The translations under genes were made by a program, and so were the position numbers. A stretch of DNA of 64,000 nt from Halomonas dongshanensis (GTDB taxonomy: Bacteria > Pseudomonadota > Gammaproteobacteria > Pseudomonadales > Halomonadaceae), in the NCBI RefSeq assembly GCF_024790395.1, contig NZ_JAJISC010000005.1:1-64000 (forward strand), given 5' to 3'. The stretch's first letter is position 1. The number at the start of each line of letters is the position of its first letter. Below the pieces are notes generated by a model. That model was not told where the DNA came from. It worked only from the letters and a program-made list of their open reading frames with translations, and did not search any database. This document shows, in pieces, positions 52,613 to 63,907 of this stretch.

Positions 52613-53095
52613 ATGATGAAGATTCGAGCGCCACGCTCGCTTGGCTATGTTGCACTTTTTGCCCTACTGACCTGGACCAGTACGGTGATTGTCGCAGCGC
52701 ACGCCGATGCGCGTGCCCCTACTGCCAGCGGCCACGCCTATGCTGAACCCTACCGCGCGGTGCGCCGTGACGGCGTTTTGCACCTCGAGGTGCGCTTCAA
52801 AACCGACTATCCCGGCTATTCGGGCGAGCTAATCTATGAGGGTATTCCTCTCGATCGCATAGATGGACGGATCTACGCCGAGTTTGGCGATCAATCTTTT
52901 TCGCTGCTGCGTGAAGAAGGCGTGGTTCAGGCACCAGATCGGCTGCACCTCGGCTTTAACTATGACCCCGAACGCAATCCTCGCGTTGGTACCTGGAAGG
53001 CCGACTTCGTCGCGCCCATGCACGATATCAATGAAGTGACTCTGTTCATGCCCAACGTCGCGCCTATCGGGCCCTTTGTCATTCGCGATCATTGA
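52613..53095 (+). CDS. secreted hypothetical protein
   Basis: 160 aa with an N-terminal signal peptide (RSLGYVALFALLTWTSTVIVAAHADA, cleavage near residue 32). The mature part of about 125 residues has alternating hydrophobic and charged residues suggesting a beta-rich domain, including LHLEVRFKTDYPGYSGELIYEG. No family recognised and no catalytic motif seen. Two adjacent ATGs (52613, 52616) can start it; the ribosome site is weak. It lies just past the phoA terminator, so it needs its own promoter or readthrough. Confidence 0.68.
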   Translation: MMKIRAPRSLGYVALFALLTWTSTVIVAAHADARAPTASGHAYAEPYRAVRRDGVLHLEVRFKTDYPGYSGELIYEGIPLDRIDGRIYAEFGDQSFSLLREEGVVQAPDRLHLGFNYDPERNPRVGTWKADFVAPMHDINEVTLFMPNVAPIGPFVIRDH

Positions 53096-53209
53096 CCTTT
53101 TCGTTCGTACGCTACTAAGGAAGGTATCAAATACTAATGAGTTTTTTTCTTGTTTGGGCGGTAGAATAAGGGCGATGCTGGTATAGAGAAGCCTATCCTG
53201 AGGACTACC

Positions 53210-54280
53210 ATGACCCACTCCGTCAGTGCCCGTGCTCGACTGATGCTCGACGAGCCCGCTAGCCTGCTTACCGCCTTGGCCGAACACATGGCCGAGCACG
53301 GCGCCAAGCGTGAAAGCTATCCCGAGGCACTTACTCTCACGCTCGACGACAAAAAGGCCGATTTCCGCTGGTCGGCAGGCGGCCCTGTAAATATTCAGCT
53401 CACCGCCGCCAACGACGAGCAGCTTTACTACCTACGCGAAATGGCGGTACACCACTTAATCGAGTTTGGCGCGCCCCAGGCCGAAGCGCTCAGTTGGGAA
53501 GTCGATGGCGAGGATTTCAAGCATCCGCCCAATTTCCGCCTACTCACAGTGGTGGCGAACGAGCTGATTACCCCGCACATGCGGCGGCTAACGCTGTCGG
53601 GCGATGTCGCTCGCTACGATACGCTGAAGGCCATTCACGTCAAGATCATGCTTCAACCCGACGGCAAGCCCGCCACAGAGCAGCCCACGGTGGGCGAGAG
53701 CGGCTTGATCGAGTGGCCCGACCCACGCAACCGGCCGCTGGCGCGTAAGTACACCCTACGCCGGGTCGATGTCGCGGCGGGGCAGGTCGATATCGATTTC
53801 GTCGTTCACGAGGACGCAGGCCCTGGGTCGCGCTTTGCCGAGATGGCCGTGCCCGGCGATGTCGTGGGCGTTTTCGGCGCCGGGGGCGGCGGGCTTGTGG
53901 ATAAGCCGCGCTATCTGTTTGCCGGTGACGAGACGGCGCTCCCCGCCATGGCCCGGATGCTCGAAGCACTGCCTAAAAGCGCCTCAGGGCACGCCTTCAT
54001 CGAAGTCAACGACGCTGCCGAGCGCCAAGTGCTGACCACCCGCGCCGACATCGCCGTCACCTGGCTCGAACGCGGTGGGGCTGCTCCTGGCACGACGTCT
54101 CTTTTGGTGGATGCCATAAAAGCCACGCCGATCGTGGCTGACGGCGATACCTACGTCTGGGTCGGCTGCGAGTTCCAGGCGTTCAAGGAGATTCGCGACT
54201 ACCTGCGTCACACCTATGATCTTCCCAAAGGCAGCCACCTGGTGGTCGGCTACTGGCGCTTAGGCCAGAGCGACGACTAA
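53210..54280 (+). CDS. siderophore-interacting flavoprotein with N-terminal DUF2218 domain
   Basis: 356 aa. Residues 1-100 match DUF2218 (SARARLMLDEPASLLTALAEHMAEH). Residues 110-350 are a FAD/NAD(P)H siderophore-interacting (SIP/ViuB-like) domain: RRLTLSGDVARY, RKYTLRRV (FAD-binding RxYT), FAGDETALPAMARMLE and WVGCEFQAFKEIRDYLR, then LVVGYWRLG at the end. Such enzymes reduce ferric siderophores to release iron. No siderophore genes are nearby. The upstream region (53096-53209) shows no convincing Fur box. ATG start. Confidence 0.9.
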   Translation: MTHSVSARARLMLDEPASLLTALAEHMAEHGAKRESYPEALTLTLDDKKADFRWSAGGPVNIQLTAANDEQLYYLREMAVHHLIEFGAPQAEALSWEVDGEDFKHPPNFRLLTVVANELITPHMRRLTLSGDVARYDTLKAIHVKIMLQPDGKPATEQPTVGESGLIEWPDPRNRPLARKYTLRRVDVAAGQVDIDFVVHEDAGPGSRFAEMAVPGDVVGVFGAGGGGLVDKPRYLFAGDETALPAMARMLEALPKSASGHAFIEVNDAAERQVLTTRADIAVTWLERGGAAPGTTSLLVDAIKATPIVADGDTYVWVGCEFQAFKEIRDYLRHTYDLPKGSHLVVGYWRLGQSDD

Positions 54281-54300
54281 GAGCGAGCTTGCCAACCGGC

Positions 54301-55293
54301 TTATCCCGGCCGGTTGGCGATGAACACGGCGCGACGCGGCGCCGGATAGCCCTCAAGCGTTCGGCTGCTATCGTTGGGGTCGAGAAAATCGGCCAGCGAC
54401 TGAAAGGTCATCCACTCGGTGGAGCGCTGTTCGTCGAGCGTGGTGGGAGCCTCGTCCACCACCCGAACGTTGATGAAACCGACGCGCTCGAGCCAGTGGC
54501 AAAGTGCCTTCGAAGAGGGCAGGAAGTAGACGTTGGGCATGGCGGCGTAGCGCTCGCCGGGGAGCAGCACGGTGTGTTCGTCGCCTTCGACCACCAGGGT
54601 TTCCAACACCAGCTCGCCGCCGGGCGTTAGCGCTGCCTTCAACTGAAGGAGATGCTCAAGCGGTGAGGGGCGGTGGTAGAGCACGCCCATGGAGAAGACG
54701 GTATCGAAGAACCCCAGGTTCTCTGGCACGTCCTCGATGCCCACGGGCAGAAAGTGCGTGCGCTCGCCATCGGCGTTGCCGACGAAGTGGCGTACCGCCT
54801 GAAACTGCCAGTAGAAACGCGGTGACGGGTCGATCACCAGCACGAAGGCAGCGCCTGCCCCCGCCATGCGCCAGGCGTGATAGCCGCTGCCGCCGCCAAC
54901 GTCGAGCACCTTGCGATAGGCAAGTGGGGCAAGATGCGGGGCAACCCTTTGCCATTTCCAGTCCGAGCGCCACTCGGTATCGATGAACACTCCGCCGAGC
55001 TCGAAAGGCCCTTTGCGCCAGGGGGCGAGCTTCTTGAGCAGGCTTTCGCACTGGCGCCGCTGACTGGCGCTGAGGTCGAGGGTCACGCTGAGCGTATCGG
55101 CATCGAGCTCGACCGTTCGCGCCTCGGGCAGCGGCGGCAGCTTGGCAACGGCTTTCTCCCACATGGGCAAGTCGCCGTAGCGCTGGCGGTCGAGGCCGCG
55201 CGCGAGCTGTTCGGGTAGATCTTTAAGCCAGGTCGTTAGCCCCTGATCGAGAAACGCCTGGTAGAGGCGGCGATGGTCGTCGGGCAGTACCAC
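54301..55293 (-). CDS. cmoB: tRNA U34 carboxymethyltransferase CmoB
   Basis: 330 aa; E. coli CmoB is 323 aa. Transfers a carboxymethyl group from carboxy-SAM to 5-hydroxyuridine-34 of tRNA, giving cmo5U. The Rossmann core shows KVLDVGGGSGYHAWRMAGAGA and the later MGVLYHRPSPLEHLLQLKAAL, both close to E. coli. The N-terminal helical region with LPQLPEARTVELDAD-like sequence is typical. GTG start with GGAGG just upstream, one base beyond the cmoA stop, so the two are coupled. Confidence 0.95.
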   Translation of the reverse strand: MVLPDDHRRLYQAFLDQGLTTWLKDLPEQLARGLDRQRYGDLPMWEKAVAKLPPLPEARTVELDADTLSVTLDLSASQRRQCESLLKKLAPWRKGPFELGGVFIDTEWRSDWKWQRVAPHLAPLAYRKVLDVGGGSGYHAWRMAGAGAAFVLVIDPSPRFYWQFQAVRHFVGNADGERTHFLPVGIEDVPENLGFFDTVFSMGVLYHRPSPLEHLLQLKAALTPGGELVLETLVVEGDEHTVLLPGERYAAMPNVYFLPSSKALCHWLERVGFINVRVVDEAPTTLDEQRSTEWMTFQSLADFLDPNDSSRTLEGYPAPRRAVFIANRPG

Positions 55294-55294
55294 G

Positions 55295-56038
55295 TCAGGC
55301 CTCCTTGAACGCGATCAGCGAGGCGAAGTTGAGGTACTGGAACCAGGTCAGCGAGCGGGTGAAGCCGGCTCGTTTCAGGCGCGCGTGGTGGGTCTCCAGG
55401 GTATCGGGAACCAGCACGTTCTCCAAGGCGTTGCGCTTTTGGCTGATTTCCAGATCGCTATAGCCATTGGCGCGCTTGAAGTCGTGGTAGCGCTCCACCC
55501 GCCAGGCGTTGTCGCGCTCGTCGATGTCGACGGTCTTCTCCGAGAGAATCAGCACGCCGCCGGGCTCGAGTGCGGCATAAAGCTTGGCCAGCAGGGCGTC
55601 GCGATCCTCGGGGGGCAAGAATTGCAGGGTGAAGTTGAGGATGATCATGCCCGAAGGCGCGTAGTCGAGGGTGCGAATATCGGCTTCATCGACCTGCAAG
55701 GCGTGATCGGGGCACTCGGCGGCGAAGGTTTGACGCGCGCGCTCGACCATCGCCGGAGAGAGATCCACGCCGGTATAGCGAAAGGCATCGGCAGGTAGCG
55801 CGCCCGCAAGCGCGAGCCCCGCAGCCCCCAAGGAGCAGCCGAGATCATAAACGTGGCCGCCATGACGCAGGTGGCGCTGGGCGATTAGGCCGAACATGCC
55901 GAGGATCTGACCGTAGCCGGGCACCGAGCGGCGAATCATGTCGGGAAAGCAGGCCACGACGTTTTCGTCGAAGGAGAAGCGCGCCACGCGGTCCAGGGGT
56001 GTCGAAAAGATGGCGTCACGGTAAGATGCATCACTCAT
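55295..56038 (-). CDS. cmoA: carboxy-S-adenosyl-L-methionine synthase CmoA
   Basis: 247 aa, as in E. coli. Converts SAM and prephenate to carboxy-SAM, the donor used by CmoB. Motifs: FSFDENVVACFPDMIRRSVPGY, VYDLGCSLGAAGLAL (SAM loop) and LNFTLQFLPPEDRDALLAKLY. ATG at 56038; the ribosome site is weak. Upstream gene of the cmoAB pair and divergent from pgi, with 102 bases between starts. Confidence 0.95.
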   Translation of the reverse strand: MSDASYRDAIFSTPLDRVARFSFDENVVACFPDMIRRSVPGYGQILGMFGLIAQRHLRHGGHVYDLGCSLGAAGLALAGALPADAFRYTGVDLSPAMVERARQTFAAECPDHALQVDEADIRTLDYAPSGMIILNFTLQFLPPEDRDALLAKLYAALEPGGVLILSEKTVDIDERDNAWRVERYHDFKRANGYSDLEISQKRNALENVLVPDTLETHHARLKRAGFTRSLTWFQYLNFASLIAFKEA

Positions 56039-56140
56039 GGGGAAAGCCGGGGGTCATGAAAGAAGGGGGGATAGTTTACGCCCCCCGAAATGACCCGAAC
56101 AGCCCCGGATCAAATGGATCGTCGCCACTGGAGAAGGCAC

Positions 56141-57847
56141 ATGGCATCAGCATCACGCGCGACCCCCGAAACGCTGCCCGCGTGGCAAACGCTCAAGCAT
56201 CACGCTGAGACGTTGAAGCGCATTCACCTAAAGAACCTCTTTGGTAACGAGCCGGGGCGGTTTTCGCGCTTCACCCACCGGGGGGCGGGGCTTACGCTGG
56301 ACCTTTCCAAGCAGCGCTGGGACGACGATACCCTTGAGCACCTGCTGGCGCTGGCATTCGAGGCCAAAGTGCCCGAGGCGATCGAGGCGCTGATGAGCGG
56401 CAAGCGGGTCAACACCAGCGAGAACCGCCCGGCGCTGCACACCGCGCTACGTTTGCCGCCCTCTGCCGAGCTTCACGTCGAGGGCGAAGAGGTGGTCGGC
56501 GCGGTGCACGAAAGCCTGGCGCAAATGCAGGTATTGGTCGAGCGGCTGCACGCTGGGCAGTGGCGGGGTGCCACCGGCAAGCCGATCCAGCACGTGGTCA
56601 ACCTAGGCGTTGGCGGCTCCGACCTGGGGCCCTTGATGGTCACCCATGCCCTTGCCGACTACCGTCCGCGTAACATTCACCCGGTCGAGGTCCACTTTGC
56701 CTCCACCATGGATGGCTCGCAGCTGGCGGACTATCTGGCCCGCTTCAACCCCGAAGTTACCCTCTTCGTGCTGTCGTCGAAGTCCTTTACCACCATCGAC
56801 ACGCTCTCCAACGCCGAGACCGCCCGCGAGTGGCTGCTCTCCCGCTTGGCCGGTCATGCCAGTGCGCCGGTAAGCAAGGCGCTGATCGAGCGTCAGCACT
56901 TCATCGGCGTGTCGGCTTGCCCCGAAAAAATGAGCGAGTGGGGCATCGCCCCCGAACACCAGTTGCGCTTTTGGGAGTGGGTCGGCGGGCGCTACTCGAT
57001 GTGGGGCACCATTGGTTTGCCGATTGCGCTGGTGGTGGGTATGACGCACTTTCGCGCGCTGCTGCAAGGCGCCCACGCCATGGATCGCCACTTCGCCGAG
57101 GCGCCGCTAGAGCAAAACTTGCCGACCCTGCTGGCGCTGGCGGGCATCTGGAACGTCAACTTTCTTGATATCCGCGCCCACTCGATTCTGCCCTACGATG
57201 GACGGCTCGAGTACTTCGCCGCCTATCTCGAACAGCTGGAGATGGAGTCCAACGGCAAGTCGGTGACACGCCAGGGCCAAGCGGTGAACTACTCCACCTG
57301 CCCTGTACTCTGGGGGCAGCTGGGCCCCAATGCCCAGCACGCGTTCTACCAGCTTTTGCACCAAGGCACTCAGCCGGTGGTGTGCGACTTCATAGCGCCG
57401 CTTACGCGCTACGACGAGGTCGAGGAGCGCGATACCCGGCGCCACCTCAAGGCCCAGCACCGCTTGACGCTGGCCAACTGCTTTGCTCAGTCGCGGGTGC
57501 TGATGCTGGGCGACGACGCCATCGACGACGACGGCCCGCGCCCCGAGCACAAACGCTATCGCGGTAACCAGCCCTCGACCACGCTGCTGCTGGACAAGCT
57601 CACGCCGGAAACCCTCGGCGCGCTGGTGGCGCTTTACGAGCACAAGGTGTATGTCCAGGCAGTGATTTGGGACATCAACCCCTTCGACCAGTGGGGCGTT
57701 GAACTCGGCAAGCAGATCGCCACCCAAACCCAGCGCCTGCTCGAAGGCGAAGGCGAGCTCGACCGCGTCGATGCCTCCACCCGCGGGCTGATCGAGGCCT
57801 TTCAAGCTGCCGAACGCGAGGCCGAGGCGCCAAGCAGGGACGTCTAA
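56141..57847 (+). CDS. pgi: glucose-6-phosphate isomerase
   Basis: 568 aa; E. coli Pgi is 549 aa. Interconverts glucose-6-phosphate and fructose-6-phosphate. Conserved segments: NLGVGGSDLGPLMV, FVLSSKSFTTIDT, GGRYSMWGTIGLPIAL and, at the active site, HSILPYDGRLEYFAAYLEQLEMESNGK with the catalytic Glu and, later, HQGTQPVVCDFI. The C-terminus INPFDQWGVELGK holds the catalytic Lys. ATG at 56141 has GGAGAAGG; an upstream reading would add 17 unlike residues. An 8-bp inverted repeat follows the gene (57873-57906). Confidence 0.95.
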   Translation: MASASRATPETLPAWQTLKHHAETLKRIHLKNLFGNEPGRFSRFTHRGAGLTLDLSKQRWDDDTLEHLLALAFEAKVPEAIEALMSGKRVNTSENRPALHTALRLPPSAELHVEGEEVVGAVHESLAQMQVLVERLHAGQWRGATGKPIQHVVNLGVGGSDLGPLMVTHALADYRPRNIHPVEVHFASTMDGSQLADYLARFNPEVTLFVLSSKSFTTIDTLSNAETAREWLLSRLAGHASAPVSKALIERQHFIGVSACPEKMSEWGIAPEHQLRFWEWVGGRYSMWGTIGLPIALVVGMTHFRALLQGAHAMDRHFAEAPLEQNLPTLLALAGIWNVNFLDIRAHSILPYDGRLEYFAAYLEQLEMESNGKSVTRQGQAVNYSTCPVLWGQLGPNAQHAFYQLLHQGTQPVVCDFIAPLTRYDEVEERDTRRHLKAQHRLTLANCFAQSRVLMLGDDAIDDDGPRPEHKRYRGNQPSTTLLLDKLTPETLGALVALYEHKVYVQAVIWDINPFDQWGVELGKQIATQTQRLLEGEGELDRVDASTRGLIEAFQAAEREAEAPSRDV

Positions 57848-57872
57848 CATCGCCATGGCGACAAGGAGATAG

Positions 57873-59885
<2,013 letters not shown>

Positions 59886-59891
59886 TTTCCC

Positions 59892-62153
59892 ATGACCATG
59901 GATATCAAGGTGGCGGAGGGCGACGTCGAACGTCTCTCCCTGCGCGACTATACCGAAAAGGCCTACCTCGACTACTCGATGTACGTCATTCTCGACCGCG
60001 CGCTGCCGCACATTGGCGACGGCATGAAGCCGGTACAGCGGCGCATCGTCTACGCCATGCGCGAGCTTGCGCTGCACGCCAACGCCAAATACAAGAAATC
60101 GGCGCGTACCGTCGGTGACGTGCTGGGTAAGTTCCACCCTCACGGCGATAGCGCCTGCTACGAAGCCATGGTACTGATGGCCCAGCCGTTCAGCTACCGC
60201 TATCCGCTAGTGGATGGCCAGGGTAACTGGGGTAGCCCTGACGATCCCAAATCCTTCGCTGCCATGCGCTATACCGAATCCAAACTCTCGCGCTTTGCCG
60301 AGGTGCTGCTGGCCGAGCTTGGTCAAGGTACGGTGGACTGGACGCCGAACTTCGATGGCACCATGCAAGAGCCCGTGGTGCTGCCCGCGCGCTTGCCTCA
60401 CGTACTGCTCAACGGCGGTACCGGCATCGCCGTGGGCATGGCTACCGACATTCCGCCGCATAACGTGACCGAGGTGGTCGAGGCGACCTGTCATCTGCTG
60501 CGCAACCCCAAGGCGACGACGACGGATCTGCTTGAGTTCTTGCCAGGGCCGGATTTTCCCACGGCGGCCGAAATCATCACCCCGCGCAGCGATCTCAAAA
60601 AGCTCTACGAGGCCGGGCGCGGCTCGGTGAAGCTGCGCGCACGCTTCGAGCGCGAAGACGCCAATATCGTCATCACCGCGCTGCCTTATCAGGTCAGCGG
60701 TGCCAAGGTGTTGGAGCAGATTGCCGCGCAAATGCAGGCCAAGAAGCTGCCCATGGTGGCCGATCTGCGCGACGAGTCGACCCACGAAGAGCCAACGCGC
60801 CTGGTCATCGAGCCGCGCTCGAGCCGGGTGGACGTCGAATCGCTCATGGCGCATCTGTTTGCCACCACCGATTTGGAAAAGAACGTTCGCGTCAATATGA
60901 ATGTGATCGGCCTCGATGGTCGCCCACGGGTGATGCCGCTGCCCGAGCTTCTCGGCGAGTGGCTCGCGTTTCGTCGCGCCACCGTACGACGGCGCCTCGA
61001 GCACCGTTTGGGCAAGGTCGAAGATCGCCTGCATATCCTCGAAGGGCTGCTGGCCGCCTACCTCAACATCGACGAGGTGATCCGCATCATCCGCGAGGAG
61101 GACGAGCCCAAACCTGCGTTGATGAACGCGTTTGGCCTCACCGAGCGCCAGGCCGATGCAATTTTAGAGCTGCGCCTGCGCCATCTCGCCAAGCTCGAAG
61201 AGATGAAGATTCGCGGCGAGCAGGACGAGCTCGAAGCCGAGCGCAAGCGCCTACAAGGGCTACTTGGCAGCGAAGCCAAGCTGACCACGCTGATCGAGAA
61301 AGATATTCGCGCGGCAGGTAAGGAGCATGGCGACGGGCGCCGCTCGCCCATCGTCGAGCGCGAAGAGGCGCGTGCGCTCTCCGAAGTCGAGCTCTTAGGC
61401 GCCGACCCAATCACCGTGGTGCTCTCCGAGAAGGGGTGGATTCGCGCCGCCAAGGGCCACGATATCGACCCTGAAGGGCTCTCCTACAAGGCAGGCGACC
61501 GTTTCCAGCTGGCTACGCGCGGTAAGACCAACCAGCCGCTGGTACTGCTCGACGATACCGGACGCGCCTATACGCTCGCGGCGCATAACCTGCCCAGCGC
61601 CCGTGGCCAGGGCGAGCCGGTCACCGGGCGCGTCAATGTCACCGCCGGGGCGCAAATGGCCGGGCTGCTGCTGGCGCCCCCCAGCCGACGTTATCTTCTG
61701 GCCTCCGACGGCGGCTACGGTTTCGTTGCCACGCTGGAGGCGCTGACCGGCAAGAACAAGGCGGGCAAAGCGGTGCTTTCGGTGCCCAAAGGCTGCAACG
61801 TCATGGCGCCGCTGGAAGTGCCCGATGGCGCCCAAAGCGACGCGCTCTGGGTGGCGACGGTCTCCAACGAGGGGCGGCTTCTGCTCTTTGCCCTGGCGCA
61901 GCTGCCGGAAATGTCCAAGGGCAAAGGCAACAAGATGCTCGATATTCCCGGCGCGCGGGCGGCCAGGCGCGAGGAGTTCATGCGCGACATGGCCATCGTC
62001 AGCGCTGAAGGCACGCTCATCGTTCACTCGGGCAAGCGCAAACTCACCCTCAAGGCCGACGATCTAGCGTATTATCGCGGCGAGCGCGGGCGGCGGGGTA
62101 GCAAGCTGCCGCGCGGTTTCCAAAAAGTAGACCGTTTAGAAGCAGGGGAGTAG
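59892..62153 (+). CDS. parC: DNA topoisomerase IV subunit A ParC
   Basis: 753 aa; E. coli ParC is 752 aa. Breakage-reunion half: [30 protein letters not shown] start, [15 protein letters not shown] with wild-type Ser and Glu at the quinolone-resistance positions, and AAMRYTES with catalytic Tyr127 (counted from ATG 59892). The C-terminal DNA-wrapping blades begin around residue 490 and include [10 protein letters not shown], the GyrA-box-like sequence ParC retains in degenerate form. The ribosome site GAGGTG lies inside the end of parE. serB follows three bases later. Confidence 0.96.
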   Translation: MTMDIKVAEGDVERLSLRDYTEKAYLDYSMYVILDRALPHIGDGMKPVQRRIVYAMRELALHANAKYKKSARTVGDVLGKFHPHGDSACYEAMVLMAQPFSYRYPLVDGQGNWGSPDDPKSFAAMRYTESKLSRFAEVLLAELGQGTVDWTPNFDGTMQEPVVLPARLPHVLLNGGTGIAVGMATDIPPHNVTEVVEATCHLLRNPKATTTDLLEFLPGPDFPTAAEIITPRSDLKKLYEAGRGSVKLRARFEREDANIVITALPYQVSGAKVLEQIAAQMQAKKLPMVADLRDESTHEEPTRLVIEPRSSRVDVESLMAHLFATTDLEKNVRVNMNVIGLDGRPRVMPLPELLGEWLAFRRATVRRRLEHRLGKVEDRLHILEGLLAAYLNIDEVIRIIREEDEPKPALMNAFGLTERQADAILELRLRHLAKLEEMKIRGEQDELEAERKRLQGLLGSEAKLTTLIEKDIRAAGKEHGDGRRSPIVEREEARALSEVELLGADPITVVLSEKGWIRAAKGHDIDPEGLSYKAGDRFQLATRGKTNQPLVLLDDTGRAYTLAAHNLPSARGQGEPVTGRVNVTAGAQMAGLLLAPPSRRYLLASDGGYGFVATLEALTGKNKAGKAVLSVPKGCNVMAPLEVPDGAQSDALWVATVSNEGRLLLFALAQLPEMSKGKGNKMLDIPGARAARREEFMRDMAIVSAEGTLIVHSGKRKLTLKADDLAYYRGERGRRGSKLPRGFQKVDRLEAGE

Positions 62154-62155
62154 GC

Positions 62156-63070
62156 ATGGCACGTAGCGAGAAACGCCTGACCGTACTGGCGCCACGTTTG
62201 ACGCCGACGATCGAATCCGAACTGGCCGCGCTCAAGGCGCGCTTCGCGCTTGTCGAGCGCGGCGCCACCCCGCTTGCCGAAACGGCAAAGGGCGCTGCTT
62301 TCGACGTCGTGAGGTACATCGTCGAGGGTGACGACACACAGTGGGAAGCGCTGCGTCACGCCGCACTCGTGGTCGGTGAAAGCCACGCGGTGGATATCGT
62401 CGTGCACCCAGCACCTTCGCAGCCGTTCAAGCTCGTCTGCTTCGATATGGATTCGACCCTGATTCAGGCCGAGGTGATCGACGAGTTGGCCAAGCGCCAC
62501 GGCGTGGGCGAGGCGGTCGCCGAGGTCACCGAGCGCGCCATGCGCGGCGAGCTCGATTTCAAGGCAAGCTTTCGCGAGCGGATGGGCAAGCTCGCCGGGC
62601 TCGATGAAGCGGTACTCGAAAGCATTGCTGTCGAGCTTCCGCTAATGGAGGGCGCCGAGCGGCTGCTGAAGAACCTGAAGCGCTTGGGCTACCGCACCGT
62701 AATTCTCTCCGGCGGCTTCACCTATTTTGCTGACTTCCTCCAGCGCAAGCTCGGCTTCGATGAAGTGCATGCCAACGAGCTCGTGATCAGCGAAGGTAAG
62801 GTGACCGGCGATACGCGCGCCCCTATCGTCGATGCCGAGCGCAAGGCCGCGCTGCTCGCCGAGATCGCTCGTCGCGAAGGCTTCGCGCTTGCGCAAACCG
62901 TCGCCGTAGGCGATGGCGCCAACGATCTAAAAATGCTTGCTCAGGCGGGAATGGGCGTGGCGTTTCGAGCCAAGCCGCTGGTACGGGCCGAAGCGCGCCA
63001 AGCGCTCTCAAGCGTAGGGCTCGATGGGCTTCTCTACTTGCTTGGTCACAGTGAGGCCGATCTCGATTGA
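62156..63070 (+). CDS. serB: phosphoserine phosphatase SerB
   Basis: 304 aa. HAD-superfamily enzyme for the last step of serine synthesis. Motif I CFDMDSTLIQAEVIDELA gives nucleophile Asp97 and acid Asp99; motif II is ILSGGF, motif III Lys in DAERKAALL and motif IV VGDGANDLKML. The first 85 residues are a variable N-terminal region, ACT-like in relatives. It starts three bases after parC, an unusual neighbour, so it may be cotranscribed with parE-parC. Ends at a strong terminator. Confidence 0.95.
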   Translation: MARSEKRLTVLAPRLTPTIESELAALKARFALVERGATPLAETAKGAAFDVVRYIVEGDDTQWEALRHAALVVGESHAVDIVVHPAPSQPFKLVCFDMDSTLIQAEVIDELAKRHGVGEAVAEVTERAMRGELDFKASFRERMGKLAGLDEAVLESIAVELPLMEGAERLLKNLKRLGYRTVILSGGFTYFADFLQRKLGFDEVHANELVISEGKVTGDTRAPIVDAERKAALLAEIARREGFALAQTVAVGDGANDLKMLAQAGMGVAFRAKPLVRAEARQALSSVGLDGLLYLLGHSEADLD

Positions 63071-63113
63071 TCTTCGGGGGCCAATGTCCCTGATCAACAA
63101 ACGATACCCCAAT

Positions 63114-63144
63114 GCAAAAGCGGCGCTCGATGCGCCGCTTTTGC
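63114..63144 (+). terminator. serB terminator, bidirectional
   Basis: GCAAAAGCGGCGC and GCGCCGCTTTTGC form a perfect 13-bp stem with loop TCGAT. T-rich on the plus side (CTTTTGCGTTTAT) and A-rich on the left arm, so it can end transcription of serB on the plus strand and the antiporter operon on the minus strand. Confidence 0.85.
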
Positions 63145-63192
63145 GTTTATACCGCTGATGTCTATCTAGCTATCTATCCCTCTATCATCTAG

Positions 63193-63579
63193 CTAGCCGT
63201 GGCCCTTGTCGGGGTGAGCGACGGGTTTTTGGCCAACCTCCTCGTCGCGCAACTCCACGGGCTGGCCTTGGGTTTTCTGTACGTGCTTCAAGCGCAAGTG
63301 CAAACCGGTCTTGGCCAAGAGGTGGGCGCTGACAGGCGCGGTAATGAAGAGAAACAGCGTAATCAGCAGCTCCTGGATGTCGATATGGCCCTCGACACCC
63401 CAGAAGTAGCCCATGGAGGCGACCAGCATACAGCCGATGCCCAGGGTCGAAGCCTTGGTAGGGCCGTGCAGGCGCATGTAGAAATCGCGCAGGTGGGCCA
63501 TCCCCAGTGAGCCGATGAAAACGAAAACGCCGCCGGTGACCAGCAGCAGCGAGACTAAAGCTTCTACGATCAAAGGCAT
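63193..63579 (-). CDS. mnhG: cation/proton antiporter subunit G (Mrp/Mnh/Pha type)
   Basis: 128 aa with three predicted membrane helices. ALVSLLLVTGGVFVFIGSLGMAHLRDFYMRLHGPTKASTLG is the subunit G signature (RLHxPTKxxTLG), followed by ELLITLFLFITAPVSAHLLAK. The multisubunit complex exchanges Na+ or K+ for H+, important for pH and salt balance. ATG at 63579 with AGGAGG; a longer in-frame reading is unlikely. Last gene of the operon, whose upstream subunits lie beyond the window. Na+ versus K+ type cannot be told from this subunit. Confidence 0.9.
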   Translation of the reverse strand: MPLIVEALVSLLLVTGGVFVFIGSLGMAHLRDFYMRLHGPTKASTLGIGCMLVASMGYFWGVEGHIDIQELLITLFLFITAPVSAHLLAKTGLHLRLKHVQKTQGQPVELRDEEVGQKPVAHPDKGHG

Positions 63580-63637
63580 GCAGCGACCTCCTGAGGTGAG
63601 AGGGCAGGATTGAGAAACAGCAAACAACGATAACGGC

Positions 63638-63907
63638 TCATTCGATGATGTCCCCCCGCAGAATGTACTTGCACACGGCCACCGTGCTGATGAAGCCAAG
63701 CATGGCGATGAGTAGCGCCGACTCGAAGTAGGTTTTGCTGTTGAGCCACAGCCCCAGCAGCACGATCAAGGCGATGGAGTTGACGTACATGGTATCCAGC
63801 GCCAGCACGCGGTCGGGCAAGTCAGGCCCTACGGTGAGGCGGAACAGGTTCATCAATAGCGCCATGACCACCAGCGCCAGGGTGATGACGAGAGCGACGC
63901 TTAGCAT
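63638..63907 (-). CDS. mnhF: cation/proton antiporter subunit F
   Basis: 89 aa with three predicted membrane helices. NLFRLTVGPDLPDRVLALDTMYVNSIALIVL is diagnostic of MrpF/MnhF/PhaF (GPxxxDRVxALD). The start ATG overlaps the stop of the subunit E gene by seven bases, showing translational coupling; subunit G follows 58 bases later. Confidence 0.93.
   Translation of the reverse strand: MLSVALVITLALVVMALLMNLFRLTVGPDLPDRVLALDTMYVNSIALIVLLGLWLNSKTYFESALLIAMLGFISTVAVCKYILRGDIIE

Noticed and set aside
53096..53209. Fur box before the siderophore-interacting gene
   Set aside because: The AT-rich stretch has no convincing GATAATGATAATC-like palindrome.
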